Source: Channa striata (lineage: Eukaryota; Chordata; Actinopteri; Anabantiformes; Channidae). Taken from it: DNA of 64,000 nucleotides. Positions 51,852 to 64,000 of this stretch are shown in pieces. The stretch spans positions 7,381,501 through 7,445,500 of the forward strand of contig CM065184.1 in the NCBI GenBank assembly GCA_033026295.1. The letters run 5' to 3'. The position numbers and the translations under genes were made by a program. The notes under the pieces are model-generated. The model did not search any database, was not told the origin of the DNA, and saw only the letters and a list, made by a program, of their open reading frames with translations. The number at the start of each line of letters is the position of its first letter. The first letter of the stretch is position 1.

Positions 51852-51930
51852 TATTCATCCATTAACTGTTATCTAGACTGCCTGTCCTGTTAAGGGCTGC
51901 AGAGGTGCTGGAGCTTATCCCAGCTGTGAA
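51852..51930 (+). mobile_element. fragment of a common teleost interspersed repeat
   Basis: Contains ttcatccattaactg..., cctgtcctgttaagggc and gaggtgctggagcttatccc followed by agctg. This is the order and wording of a very widespread teleost dispersed repeat whose core is a 'gtgctggagcctatcccagctg' phrase. It is truncated: the usual continuation (tacaccctggacaggtcgcc) is absent. A cacaggtcgccag phrase at about 51458-51470 could be a displaced part. The family name is not settled from sequence alone. Confidence 0.6.
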
Positions 51931-54900
51931 TACGTTTCAGTCCTACTTTGGTTTTGAAGGATGAAGTTACATGAAACCAGGAGAATGAGATGAACCTTCA
52001 TGGCTAAACAAAGAAAGTATCATACATGGTCTCATTTTTATGGCACACAATAGTGTAGTTGAAGTGGCCCTTTAGTCTGTGGGTCAGCCTCCTCCATTCT
52101 CACAAAGGGTTTCATCTTAGCCGAGTGGTCAAGGGCACGAGGAAACACCCTCTGTGCTGCCAGTTGAGCTCTGGAGTGCTTTTTGACTTTGGATTAAAAG
52201 GTCTCTCAAGAGGAGGAAGCGTCATGGGAACTTGTCAGCACCGTACATTAACAACATGAAAATATTGTAACCTTTGCTTTCAGACGTCAGAGGGGACCAC
52301 CAACCCACACAATAGACAGTCAGAACAATCATACTCTGCCAGGTATATGTAGGAGGCTGTACGGGGGTCAGGTACTAGGATGTACTGTAGGTTGCCGGAT
52401 GCAAACACAGGGCAGTTGTTTATTAATTTAACAGCCGATAAGTTTTGGCAGCATGCCTAATCTTATCAGTCCTCGGTAGTCCAGGAAACCATTATAATGC
52501 ACAAGTCTCAGCTTCTGGGAGATGCAGAGCCATTCATCTCTAAGTAAAGGTTTGGTAAATGAATGGCCATTTGCCTTAGGACTGCCATGTAATTTGTATT
52601 GCACGTGAAGCGTGTCACATACCGAATGAGTGAGGCATCATGACTCAAGTTGTCTGCGTTCACTACACTGCATTTATTTTGTGTGACAACAAAAATCACC
52701 CGGCTTTATGCAACCGCTGAAATTTGGCATATGCAAAGCGCTTGTGTCTTTGACATGCTCGAGTGCATAAAAACCCTACGACTACTAGTTCACCGCAAAC
52801 GACCTAAAATGATACTGGTCATACTATAGATGGATCCATTAACAGAATGTACAACGTATTCAAGGACCTCTAATAACCAACCTGTGTTATGACATCTCCT
52901 GAATACAGTGTGCTGACATTCAGTTATTTGTCCAGCGCTCAGTGGGGTGGCAGCCACCAACACCAAATATCCACTCTGTTAATGAGCGTTCCTCTCTTAA
53001 TCACTTCGTCAGTAAAGATCTATTGCTGGGACTGACTCCGGCAGGAGCTGTAAGTGATCTGTGTGTGCGCACTCCAACCACGCTGCCTGCAGATAAGAGA
53101 GGATTTAAGGACTGCCACATATAAAACTGGTTCAATATGCATAAAAACTTTGGAAGTTGGTTGAGTTCAAGGACAACCCAGACAGACAGAGTCTACTGGC
53201 CTCCACATAATGGAGAATGAGAGAGGAATTTACGTCGCCTAAGCCCTTTGTGGATATTTTTATTACTTGGAGCACAGAGCTATGCTCCAACATACTAAAC
53301 AGTTGTTTGCTTGCAGACACCATGCTATTGTGCATGTCCTTAGGCTGCATCGAGGCCAAACTGTTCAACAATGGCCATGTTCTGCTTCATATCAATCCTG
53401 GTAAGGTAGCAAATTAGCACAATGGAGAGGCTGTCCTCTCAAGAAGAACAACAGCATCTGTCTTTCCAGAACATATGCCCTAAAATGACATATGTTTTAC
53501 GTCCAAGCGAGAAAGCCTTCTGGCAGCTGTATTAAATGCAATAGGAACAAAGGAGGAAGTTGAGTGACAGTGTTTTGGAGCAACAAAGTCCAGACAGAGA
53601 GGAATCGAGGTGGAAATGGGTCAACAAAACTTTGGGTGAATGCCGTTTATTTCCAAATGACAAGGTTCCTCTAACCTGAACTAAAAAGAGATTCCAGCCC
53701 GAAACATCTTTCCCTGAAACTAAATAAAGCTGTTTTTGCACTGTACCTACAATTAAAAAGCAAATACCTTACACCCTGACATAAATAAATGGCACTGTCC
53801 TGTCATTTATGTCTTTTCAGAGGGCACTGATGGTGTATTTAATTTAATCTTTGAGACTGCCTTTCCCCAAAACATGAATAAATGAAATCATTTCAAACTG
53901 CAGCATAGTAGAGCTATTGTTTCCAAAAAGCATATTTTGGATGCCAAAAACAAAATACAGCTATTTGAGTTCATAGTGTTAGTAGTCATTTATTAGTTTA
54001 ATGTCTAAAATACTGTGTTATGTTTACGTTCATACACATTCATGGATGTACTCAGACAAAAACATGTATAATTCATTTTTAACTCCAGAATATTCCACTG
54101 CTCCACGTGTTCCTGTCATTGCGAAATATCTTTTCTTACTGCGAGCTTTGATCATCTCTTCATTTGCATTTCAGTAAACCAAAAATCGATTTTTAACCTC
54201 AATTAAAATGCTTTTGACTGTGAATGCGTTAACAGAATGTCAAAAGAAGCAATAAAAAGTTTTTAAATAGTTAAGTACAAGCAAGAATTTTTTTTTTTCC
54301 TATTTTTTTTAAGGGATGTTTTAGATTCTTACCACACTTCTCCTGGGTGTCATGTTCAAAAGCCTGAGTTTACGAGAGCGGGGAATATTCACAGTGTCAG
54401 TGTATCACCCAGCGGGGTAGTTTAGCAGAGACTGTGTCTTCGAGTCAACACTTTAATTAGTATTGTATTGTGGAGAAACAACAGCTTCTTATTTCCTGTC
54501 AACATGCCCCTCTGGGCTAACAATTAATAAAAAACACCTCAAAGATTAGGTTCTCACCACTGCACCGCAATGAGATCTAGATGAGATTCCGAGCACAGGA
54601 GAAATTACAATGAAGACAGCTAAATGTGCATAATGTTGGTGCTAAACTCCAGTCTAACACATACTGTTCGCTGACAAAAAAGCAACATTCGGGTAATCGA
54701 CTGCTTTGCATAGCTGGATTTGTGATGTCGGGAGCATACAACAATTCTGTCACAGCGAACAAACTACTGCAATGCCTCATGAAGTGATCCGACATATGTC
54801 AGACACCGCTGGGCCTCCATACTAATATTACTGCGCCAGCATGTGGCTACATCAGATAAGCAAGTTCTCACAGCTGTATGTTGTGTTTTGCCATCAGTCA

Positions 54901-57193
54901 AGTGAAATGTTATATCATGCACGTGTGTGTAAGTCATAATCTTTCAGTAATCTATCAATCCAACTATGAGAATTTGATTTTTGTGAAGACTGCTGCTTTC
55001 TGTAAAGATTTCACCGCCTGGGTAAAGTTACAAACATGTTACAGCATCCACGGTGGAAGAAAAAGAGACCTGGTTTCCATGACAACAGCCTTTATCCACA
55101 TATGGCCACTGCTTCCTGGCATAGAAACCCATTTAAATCCAGATACTCAATCACCGTTGGAGAAAACTATTAAAAATAATTAGGCTAGATAGTGGCCAGT
55201 CCTACTGAGTTGGAGGGGAAGGAAAAATGAAAGGAGGAAAATTCAAGCATCCTAGCTAGTTAGTAAACTCACCCAGCAGAGAGAGAAATCTTGAGGAACA
55301 GACCAACTCAGTATCCAACACCAACTAGCAGCTATGGGATATGTGTGGTGCAGATGCACATCCTCCTACTCAGCTTTCAGGCACTGACATGTATTATATG
55401 ATAAGCATGAAAGTGGATCTACACATGGCATAACTTCAAAAAATGGCTGATTTTAAAGTCATTTCTGCCTTGAGTAGTAGGGCAGCCTATGATGCATACT
55501 AGATTAAAAACATTTTACTGCATGAAATAATACGATTGGCTATTCAACACTTTTTTTAGGGTTGAAAATCCCATTTTAAAAATTGCCTGTGGGCAACGGC
55601 CCTGGGCCCTTTTTTCAAATCCTCAAAACTGCTAAATATTTTCTAAAATAGCTGGACACACAAGCAGCCCATTGGAAAATTGTATTTTCAACAGTGGATC
55701 AATACAACGTTGCTGATCTATCAAGTATTGAAAATACGGGACTGACATATCTTCCAGTACAACCTGAAGATATTATAGTTAGATCATTTCATTGTTGGTT
55801 GTGTTGTTTTTGAGTTTTCTTGGGGTTTGCTTCGTGAATGCACATCACCACACTTGTGAGAATACATTATCTACAGTTATGCAATGGCTACATTTAAAAT
55901 AAATGCTAATTACTCGATAAACTTTTTTTTACTAGTCATCTGACTGTAAAGATGCCACCGTCTGTAAACTCTACAATAAATGCTAAAATAACTGCCATAA
56001 TTCTTGTAACTGTGTGTTGCACAGTTTGTGAAATGGGAATTGAAGTGACTACACAGAAGCTCTTAAGACTGCTTCTCTCATATCTTGGGGCACAATGGCT
56101 GTTCAAAGCCAGGCCAAGCGTTCAATACACACTGAAGACCAAATATTTTCAGACCCGTGGATTTGTTTCGCTGAACTGCATTAAAGGAGGACCACATCTA
56201 GGGCAAAGAGAACATTATTTCCATGTGACAGCAGGCTGTTTACACCAGTGCCTCACATCCCCTTGACCTCCCAACTGGACGCGGTGTCCTCTTATATTGA
56301 TCGAAACCAAACTACACGAGCTAATCCTTGCATGCCACCACAGAGGAGTAGGACAAGTTGTCTGTGCTAATTCTGGCCTGACAGTGTGCGACTGTCTGCA
56401 TGTGAAATCTGACAGGACAGTTGCAGCAGTACTGAAACACATGTGCCCCTTTTATAAAGGAAAATTCCTCAAGAAAGTTTTCAGGAAAAAATCATGTATA
56501 GTAAATATGCAATATTATTAACCAATTAGACTACAAATATTTTACACAATTGGACTGATTATAATTATTCCTACTTACAAAGCACAATTCAGTGAAACGG
56601 CTGCTTTTATTTTGTGAACTTCTCTAGATTCCTACATTCGCAGCTTCTGGCCTTTTTAAAATATTTATTTGGAATTTTGCTTTGGTGGAGTGATGCAACA
56701 AAAGTGTCAGAGTGTGAGTCCCTCTGTGTTACGCAGTAGCTGCTTTTAGACAACATGAAGACGAGCCACATGACAGGAATAGGATCCTTTTACTTTCTTA
56801 TGTAGAAGAAACCAGAGCCGTGTCTATTGGCTATGCAAACTATCCTCAAGGTGCAGAGACACAAGAACGAGCACTGACTCAGACACATTAGAAATCTAGT
56901 GAGTGGGGCTCGTCTTTACCCCTCGGGCAGAAACAATAGAGACTAGAACGATCCACAACCTCCATTGTTGATGCAATATTGACATGGCACTAATAGCTCC
57001 GGCTATCAGACTGGGTGGAGGAGCAGCCGGGCGAGACAGAGATTGCGTGAAGGCAAGGCATACCCCTCGCTGTAGCCACTCCACGACCCACTTTAGCTCA
57101 ACGGCAAACACCATTCTGTTTGTCTCTGTACATTACCCTCAGATGCCTGACAACTGCAGGGAAACTCCCTCAGGAGGTCTAGACTGGAGTTTA

Positions 57194-57194
57194 A

Positions 57195-57231
<37 letters not shown>

Positions 57232-57232
57232 A
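57194..57232. repeat. (TC)n-(AC)n compound microsatellite
   Basis: CT units running directly into CA units. Confidence 0.95.
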
Positions 57233-57339
57233 GCTCCTGAATGGAAACTAGAACGGTCTTTCAAACTCCAGTGGACATTAAAAAATGTAATATGGCAATA
57301 ATAACGCACACTATTAAACAAGAAAAAAGGCAGTGCAGA

Positions 57340-57359
57340 TTTTTTTTTTTTTTTTTTTT
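57340..57359. repeat. T homopolymer
   Basis: About 20 T residues. Confidence 0.95.
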
Positions 57360-60300
57360 GCTTTTGGCTGATTACCAGCATCAGTTTGCACTCGCACTGA
57401 TGACTTCACCACACACAGAGACAGACACTAACTAAAATAGCTGTCACGTGTACCCCTGCTTTCATGACAGCTAGTATTGGTGAGAGCAAATAGATTAACA
57501 CCATTCACACTCATTATAATAAAATTGCGTGATATGCTACAAGAAATCTTATGTATCGTGACCTGCAGAGGTTGTGTTTTTTTCTCTTCTTACACTGACC
57601 GCAGGTATCCAGGGGAATAATTGGTTCTGTGAATACAACTCTGTGACACAGTATCCACAGTTCATTCAAAACAAGTACTGACACATCACTGGGATGAAGT
57701 GTTAGAGAGATGAAGAGACGATCTGAAGATTGTTTTTGTATCTATGTCATCATCTCACCAATCATTCCGAAGTGAAAGGTGCAGCGCTGTTCTGGAAACT
57801 TGAAATACTTTTATCATAGCGTGCAACCCAAAAATGATAGATTACTCTGAAAAATGAAACCCAGTACACAGTTTACTCGCAAGCCAACTGTGCCATGTTT
57901 ACTCTTTACGGACTATCGACGTTGTTGGCCTGAATGCCCCACAGAATAAAACTGATAGAAAGCAAAATGTTTGGCCAGAAGTTTGCTATTCCGTTATTTA
58001 AAGGACTTTATGTTGACTTACTTAAAAAGATCATGGCAAGTCTCTCATATCCAGTTTCTCTCTGTGTAACTACAAACCTCGGAGGGAAAAAAGTACTTGT
58101 TTGAAGAAATACACAGTATTTTATCATATCCATAACAAACCAGCATTCGGGATTGTCTCATTTAAAATAGATTTGAATATTTGTATTGCAGTATGCACAT
58201 TCTGTTATAAATATGTGCAAATATTTTGTTGTCAAAACAATCTGAGCTCAAACACTTTACAAAACACACTACAGTCCCAGAGAAAGGCCTACGAGCTGCT
58301 TCTCTAGCTTTGATTTGAATATTTGATTGCTTGAATTCAAAAACTAATTAAGTCATTAAAATCAATTTGTCTTTTGCTCAAAACGATTTACTATTTATTT
58401 GAATGTACGTAAGCTACAAATGGTATTATACTATAAAAGGTAATATTTGCACCCGTCTGATTTGTGACCAACATCTTCACAATCACCGGCTATAAATGCT
58501 TTGGGGTTGAGAAATGGCGTTTTTGTCCTTGAGAGAAGGCAGGGTGCCGAAACTACCCACTGGAGAAATATCTGGAAAGGCTGCTGGCTCCCCATGTAAG
58601 TTGCTTTTCCGAGAGACTCATTGCTCTGTTGTAAATTGCCTGCATTTCAGCTTATGTAAATATATCTAGTAAAAAGTGATATTTTCCTCAGAGATGCCTC
58701 TCGCTTTCTTTTGCCGCTCTCTCCTCCTCTATCCCCATGACAATCCATCAACACAGATAAAACCAACCATCTCCAGCTTCATTTTTCCTGCTCATAGATT
58801 TTCCTTGGCAGATGGAGGCTTTCTTGCATCAGTATTCCGAGGACTAGTTCAGTTCATCCGTAGTGAAAGAGATTTCTTGGAAGGCTTGCTTTTGTGGTTA
58901 GATATTACATCCCTTGGGACTGAATATTGATCCGTGCTATTGTTTTGTCGGGTCAGCAGGAATAATGAGACTAGCTACAGTAACCAGACTCAGCAGGTAG
59001 GGCACTTTTACGCGTCCTGTGAGCCGCTCTGCTCCCACCGCTATAAATGAGCACTTCGGGCCTGCTCACAATGAATATGCATGACAGAAGGAAAGGAGGA
59101 GAAAATGCATTTCTTCTCCCTTTTTAACACCTAAGGAAGGTTCATGAGAAGTTCGTCATGAAAAAATACCCCCGACACCTCCTGCACGTTTCCTACTCTT
59201 CTCATGGTCCACACACGGTCTGAGAAATGAAATCGAGAGTAAAACGAGCAAAGGAGGACAAGCTACACTCAAGCATATTGCATGGACACAAGAATCCTTT
59301 TAGTGTTATCGTAAGCTGCAGATATGTTCAGGGTATGCGGCTGCAAAGGAATCTATTAACGCGTACTGTTAATAACACAAAAATGGGTCTTATCAGGACG
59401 CTAGAAGTGATCCAGAATGCATTAACATTTATTGTGCTCTCTCTCCTCTGCTTTTGTGTTATCTTCAGACTGCCCACTCTGTTCCTTTCTCCTTAATGCA
59501 GTTCAGCACTTTGCCCATTCACCCCTTACTGTGTGAACCGCTGCAGAAGAAAATAATGACCAAACAAAATCCCCTGTGCATGCTTTGCATAAGAGAGCAG
59601 CCCATTTGGTAAAAGGTGGAGCTGACATTACCCCAGTTCTCTCAAAATCTAAACATTAATGAGCACACAGTCCCTCAAACCAAATGGCCATTTAGCTGTT
59701 TTTAGGACAATAACACCAAACTTTTAAATGGCGCCATGCTGCTCAAAGGGAGTTTGCAATTTTTTCAGTGTAATTGTATTAGTTAATGCTCAACATCATA
59801 CATTCAGGTAAAAGTGGTAAATCATATTCCGCTAATGTATATGCTTTATTTGCTAATCTGACTTGGTGTTGATCTTTTATTTAGCAGAACACAATGTTTG
59901 TTGCCCCCTCTAGTGGTACAACGTTCAAATTTTAATGAGCTTTCACTGAACTGTCAGCCAGATGTCAAAAATGAAGAAGTCTCCACTCTACAGAGCTGCT
60001 ACAGCTCTCTAGTTCCTCGGTGAAAACAATAAATATTCAAAGCAGAGATGCTGAAATAAAAGTCTGTCAATTAGAATGAATCTGACGCAAGCTGCGACAT
60101 ATCAGTCAGGGCGTACAGAATATCGTGGTTACTTTTGGGCCTTTACTTATTTTGATCTGAGAGTTTACAAAACAAATATGTCATATTTCTGGCAAACACT
60201 GTCCTTCCTGAGGACGCAATTATCACACACAGATAGGAAACAATAATGAGCTGGAATGTATGTGCTGTGTGAAAGCATGGGATATAAATGGCCATGGTGT

Positions 60301-60762
60301 TGATGATAACTCCCACCTTCAAAAGTCTAACGCTGAAGATTTTCTGGACACTTTTTAATTAGCTTAACAGATGGAAAGAATTATGGACCCATTCCTGTGA
60401 GAAGTGTACAAGACATGCCATTTTGTGTGATCTCTTGGGAAATGAATGATATATTAAGACTTACCATTCAAAAATCAGTCTCTCCAGGATTTTGTGCAGA
60501 CCTTATAGTTATTGTTGCAGCCTAAAATGTTGCAACAGCTTTTTTAAACATTTTTTTAGATGCATGTTGCAAGACTTAAATTGCAAGGCCAAGCAGAATT
60601 TATTTGGGGTTGGATGCATTAAATGTTAAGATGACAACATCGCCAACTTCCTGGAGGGACTGAATATTCAACAAGAGCTGTGTGTTCACTTTGTCTTTGT
60701 CTGATTCAAAGAATACAAAATTAATAAAAAAGCTAAAGCCAAAGAGGTCAGATTCATCCTAC

Positions 60763-60882
60763 CGTCGTTACACAGTGGCCCTCCGAATGTTGTCATGCTG
60801 CAGTCACAGCTGAAGCCCTCCCACTGCTGAAGACACACACCCTGGTTGGCACAAGAGTCCTCCTGGCATGTAGTGCTGGGGC
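60763..60882 (-). CDS. nrxn1: alpha-neurexin exon encoding the third EGF-like repeat (internal exon, partial gene)
   Basis: Internal coding exon of alpha-neurexin, a presynaptic single-pass adhesion receptor. This exon encodes the extracellular EGF-like repeat between LNS5 and LNS6. The 120-bp exon translates, after a split first codon, to 39 residues beginning PSTTCQEDSC and ending GGPLCND. It has six cysteines (5, 10, 16, 25, 27, 36 of the exon peptide), a complete EGF pattern, and carries the neurexin-typical stretches NQGVCLQQWEGFSCDCSMT and GPLCND. The acceptor is a pyrimidine-rich stretch ending ...ccacatgcag; the donor is gtagga. Two bases of a codon enter and one base leaves, so the exon is flanked by phase-1 introns and is frame-neutral. 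Assignment to neurexin is near certain. The nrxn1 label rests on remembered similarity of this and the beta exon, and the teleost a/b paralogue is unresolved. The preceding LNS5 exon lies beyond the window end. Confidence 0.95.
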
Positions 60883-63800
60883 CTGCATGTGGAGACAAAC
60901 AGCGACTTGGTGAGCAGACTTTTATGATAACAGACAGCACAGTCTGCAGAAAGACTCTGGAGTGAAATTAAATGTCACGCACAACATACAGACAAAAGGC
61001 TTCTGCAAACAGAAGAACACACAGAACCAACATTCATATCCTACTCAAACACACTAACAACTGTGTATTTAGTCGTTTTGTATTCTTACTGCAAATACTG
61101 TTACATTGAATTTTTATTGTTATTTAGTAAAACAGACGCAGCAAAAATGTCACACGTGGATAAAACAGCATTGAAAAACATACACAGCATTTAGGTCAAT
61201 TTCAAACTTGGATTTAAACTGTTATTTGTGATTTTAATAAGACGATTAAATAAAATTATTAACATTAAGTAACCCCCCTGCCCCACTTATGTAGCTTGTT
61301 TTTGACAATTACAGGTGACATGTGTCTACCTTTTCCAAACTGTCATGCATCCTTTAACCATAACTATACGTTGGTTTGTGCAGCCAGATTACAATCTGTC
61401 GTCAGTGCATCTTCCACACCTCTATTCAACACCTCTATTAAGCAGTGTCTGATTGCAATCTGATCAGCCATGTTAATAGCAGCTGTGAATGGGCTCACAG
61501 GAGAATGCCCGGCTCTAATCAATAGGGGCCTGAGTCATCCATGGGCTTTAAATATCAACGTAACAGTGCTTCTAGACGTGCTTACAGTCAGCGTTGATAT
61601 CATTCATATCATGCCAGTGATGATCTGTTAGTCTGAGTAAGCATACAGCTGTACAGACTGTATCACCTGCATGTCTGTGTGACAGGGACGCTGACGCTAT
61701 TCAGTTAATGGGAAGTGAATAGTAGAATGGCAACAGTTGGTACTGATATTGTATAATAATTACATGTGAAGCACATTTTTATTGTTCTGTTCATTACTAT
61801 CATTACAGGCTGTTTAGCTGTTGAATACGGGACGGATTAGAGTCTCATGTTTATATGTTATATTCTCTCTTTTTTCTTTTTAATTGTGGCCACAGTGGCG
61901 GTTGCTCAGCCTCAGAGTAGCTATGGTAACTGGTTAGTAGTTTAAGCATCTGCTGTAGCCCACTCAGGGCTGAAAATGCACAAAGCAAAATGCTGTACAC
62001 AGCTACACTTTACCACAAAAAAAAAAGTTGAATTCATTATTACAAACGATTCTTAAATACATCTTATTAAATATTAGTTGAAATTGTATCTAAGTACATG
62101 ATATACTATTGCGCTTGATGTGTTGCAAATGTAATGTGTTTGCACATTCGCCTTGACGTGGCTCATGAGTCAAGTAAACAATGAGACAACAGATGTGTAA
62201 TGGCATAGTTATAAATATGTCTATGTACTGTAGGCAGAATTACAAATGATTAAGAAGACGAATCATGGATTTTATTTAGAAGGGTTTAGATGAGTTGAAT
62301 TTATATCTAAAGCATGAAGTAGAAGATAAATGAATTACTTAATTTGAAATGAAAAACGTCAAAATAATCATATTGCGATTTACATATCAAAATGCATTTA
62401 AAACTACTTCAATGTCTAGCCTAAGGTGCTTATTGCTTTGCAGCATATGTTTAACTGTTGATTCTCAAAAGGCTTAACATTGCCACTCAGTATAGTTATA
62501 ACTTAAAAAGTGATAATGCCAGAGACTCAAACAGAAATATGGCAAAAAACATGGGACTTACAACCAGAAAGAATAATTTAACGTAAAAGATAAAAACAAG
62601 TTTAACCCCCACATATTATAGGTTCTTCATGCAGGAGAAATAATTAAGACTATTAGTCATGCAAGGTATCCTCTAAAAACACACACACACACATAACCAC
62701 ATATAAATACATATATAGTTATGTCCAAAAAGTGAGTGAGCGCAAATGAAAATGTGAGCCCCATAGACTTTGCTACAAGATGGCAATGACACTTGTATTC
62801 CTATGGGACTGATCCCACTTCCACACAGTAGGTGGGTGAATGGCAAACTAGGAACTCATCTTGCTGAGGGAGACGTGAAGAGTGGGGACAGCATTTCAGA
62901 CACAAAGGGAGGTGGGGGAGGATATCAGACTCTGTATCAAACAGAGAAAGCTATCTACCTTGCAAGTCAGCTTTCATCAATGCAACTTTTGTCGGCAAAA
63001 ATCATAAGAAAAGAAAAGGCAAAGTATACCAGCTGTTAGTAAAACACCAAGACGTCAGAGATGGTGTGACAGAAACACAGACTGCAAAAGCACAGAGCAC
63101 AACTGAGCATGATGTTTGTCCTCACAAAGAGCCAGAAGGCGAAAACTGTATTGTATAATGGGAGCCAGGTTAAGCCGCGCCGTAACAGAAGCTACTCTCA
63201 AAATGGAATCAACACTGTGAAACAAAAGCATGTATTTGTTAAGTCATTATCATGAGAAGTCGTTCTGCTTTGCTCTCCTGAAAATTCTGAAATGGCCTCA
63301 GCTTCATTCAAAGAAACTATGTAACCTATTGACTCTATCACTACAATCCAATAAAGGTATTATTATGTAAGCAATTCTGCATTGTTAGAGGCCATTGATT
63401 CTGTGCGGCACAAAATGAAAACAGCAAGTTTGACAGAGCCACACAGAGCGCTCAAGTTGATTACATTTGTAACACTGGATCATGAAAAGATCAGAAGTTG
63501 TGTACTCAATAAAAAAAAGAGCGGATGAATTGTGAAATTAAACTAAGTAAGTGACGTAAAATAAATCAAATATTGTCTCTGAATGTGGCGCACACATTAC
63601 ACTGGGCAAATGATATTCATGCATGCAACAAAGGCTTCATACATAATTCAAAAGGATTGCTTCTGGCAAACTCTCAGATCCAGCAAGCATGCATAGAGCA
63701 AAACAAAATGGGGATAAAATGGGAAATAACACTGGCAGTACAAATATGGCAGAGAGAATAATCAGATTATGGCCAAGTGAAACAGAAGTGATTGCCTATG

Positions 63801-64000
63801 GAGGAGTATCAGAGCTTGATGCATTCTAACAGAATACTAACACAATTTATGGATGTTAAATTATCTGCCACAGGTTGGAGGTTTGGGCACTTTGGTGGCT
63901 GTGCTTCATAGTGTATGTTTGTCTGTCTCAGACAAATTTTAGAATGGGAGGAATGAGCAGCAATGCAGCACTGCATGGTGTCGCTGTGGCCGCCAAAGCT
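60883..64000 (-). other. intron upstream of the EGF3 exon (partial, runs off the window)
   Basis: Minus-strand intron between the unseen LNS5 exon and the EGF3 exon. It is AT-rich with no recognisable coding block on either strand. It contains a short AC repeat near 62677-62692 and a CRE-like tgacgtaa at about 63552. The open frame on the plus strand at 62770-63039 has no recognisable domain and looks like chance. Confidence 0.8.

Larger units (their letters stand above)
46700..60762 (-). other. alpha-only intron between EGF3 exon and the beta promoter region
   Basis: Transcribed only in alpha pre-mRNA. No exon-like coding block with neurexin similarity was found. It contains CA/CT microsatellites (46924-46956, 57194-57232), A or T homopolymers (about 47303-47318, 48691-48708, 57340-57359), a G-run (49873-49884), and a fish interspersed repeat fragment near 51.85-51.93 kb. 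Scattered open frames up to about 110 codons show no domain. The remainder is unremarkable AT-rich sequence in which I see no supported feature. Confidence 0.75.

Noticed and set aside
52108..52150. tRNA A-box-like tagccgagtggtc, possible tRNA or SINE head
   Set aside because: No matching B box or cloverleaf downstream within tRNA or SINE distance.
60683..60762. Extension of the EGF3 open frame beyond the donor (GRMNLTSLALAFLLILYSL...)
   Set aside because: A hydrophobic tail reads like a membrane anchor, but it begins exactly at a gtagga donor, and neurexin continues with GTTYIFG instead; taken as intron read-through.
1..64000. CRISPR arrays, operons, prophage or bacterial defence genes
   Set aside because: Direct repeats here are microsatellites and TE remnants; gene structure is split by introns as in a vertebrate genome.

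Overview
This window looks like an ordinary teleost-type vertebrate nuclear locus. It is AT-rich and dominated by introns, with many CA/GT, CT/GA and homopolymer microsatellites, decayed fish non-LTR retrotransposon pieces, and very little coding sequence. No bacterial, phage or organellar features are visible.

The only gene I can support is a neurexin on the minus strand, best matched by recall to the neurexin-1 type (nrxn1; teleost a or b copy not resolved). Read 3'->5' on the plus strand, there are three coding exons. (1) 60763-60882 encodes one complete six-cysteine EGF-like repeat, the third EGF of alpha-neurexin. (2) 45231-45477 is the coding part of the beta-neurexin-specific first exon: initiator Met, signal peptide, histidine-rich segment and the hallmark VPIAIHRSPASLR. 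(3) 29317-29498 is the first exon of the sixth LNS domain, shared by alpha and beta. All three have canonical splice dinucleotides. The EGF exon and the beta exon both end after the first base of a codon, so both can join the shared LNS6 exon in frame. This is the alternative-promoter design of neurexins: an upstream alpha transcript splices EGF3 to LNS6 across about 31.3 kb, and an internal promoter inside that intron makes beta mRNA.

Layout: 1-29316 is intron downstream of the shared LNS6 exon, and no further neurexin exon was found there. It holds a decayed LINE (about 17.9-18.6 kb) next to an odd patchwork duplication (17039-17798). 29499-45230 is intron shared by alpha and beta transcripts, with a second LINE reverse-transcriptase scrap near 36.8 kb and a pair of CRE-like sites near 44.4 kb. 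45478-46700 is the probable beta leader and promoter region, with A-tracts, a G/A-rich tract and a tiny upstream ORF. 46700-60762 is alpha-only intron, with a fragment of a common fish interspersed repeat near 51.9 kb. 60883-64000 is part of the intron upstream of EGF3.

I found no previously undescribed system. The items most worth a second look are the block-mosaic duplication at 17.0-18.1 kb, the beta promoter and leader architecture, and the paired CRE-like sites downstream of the beta exon.
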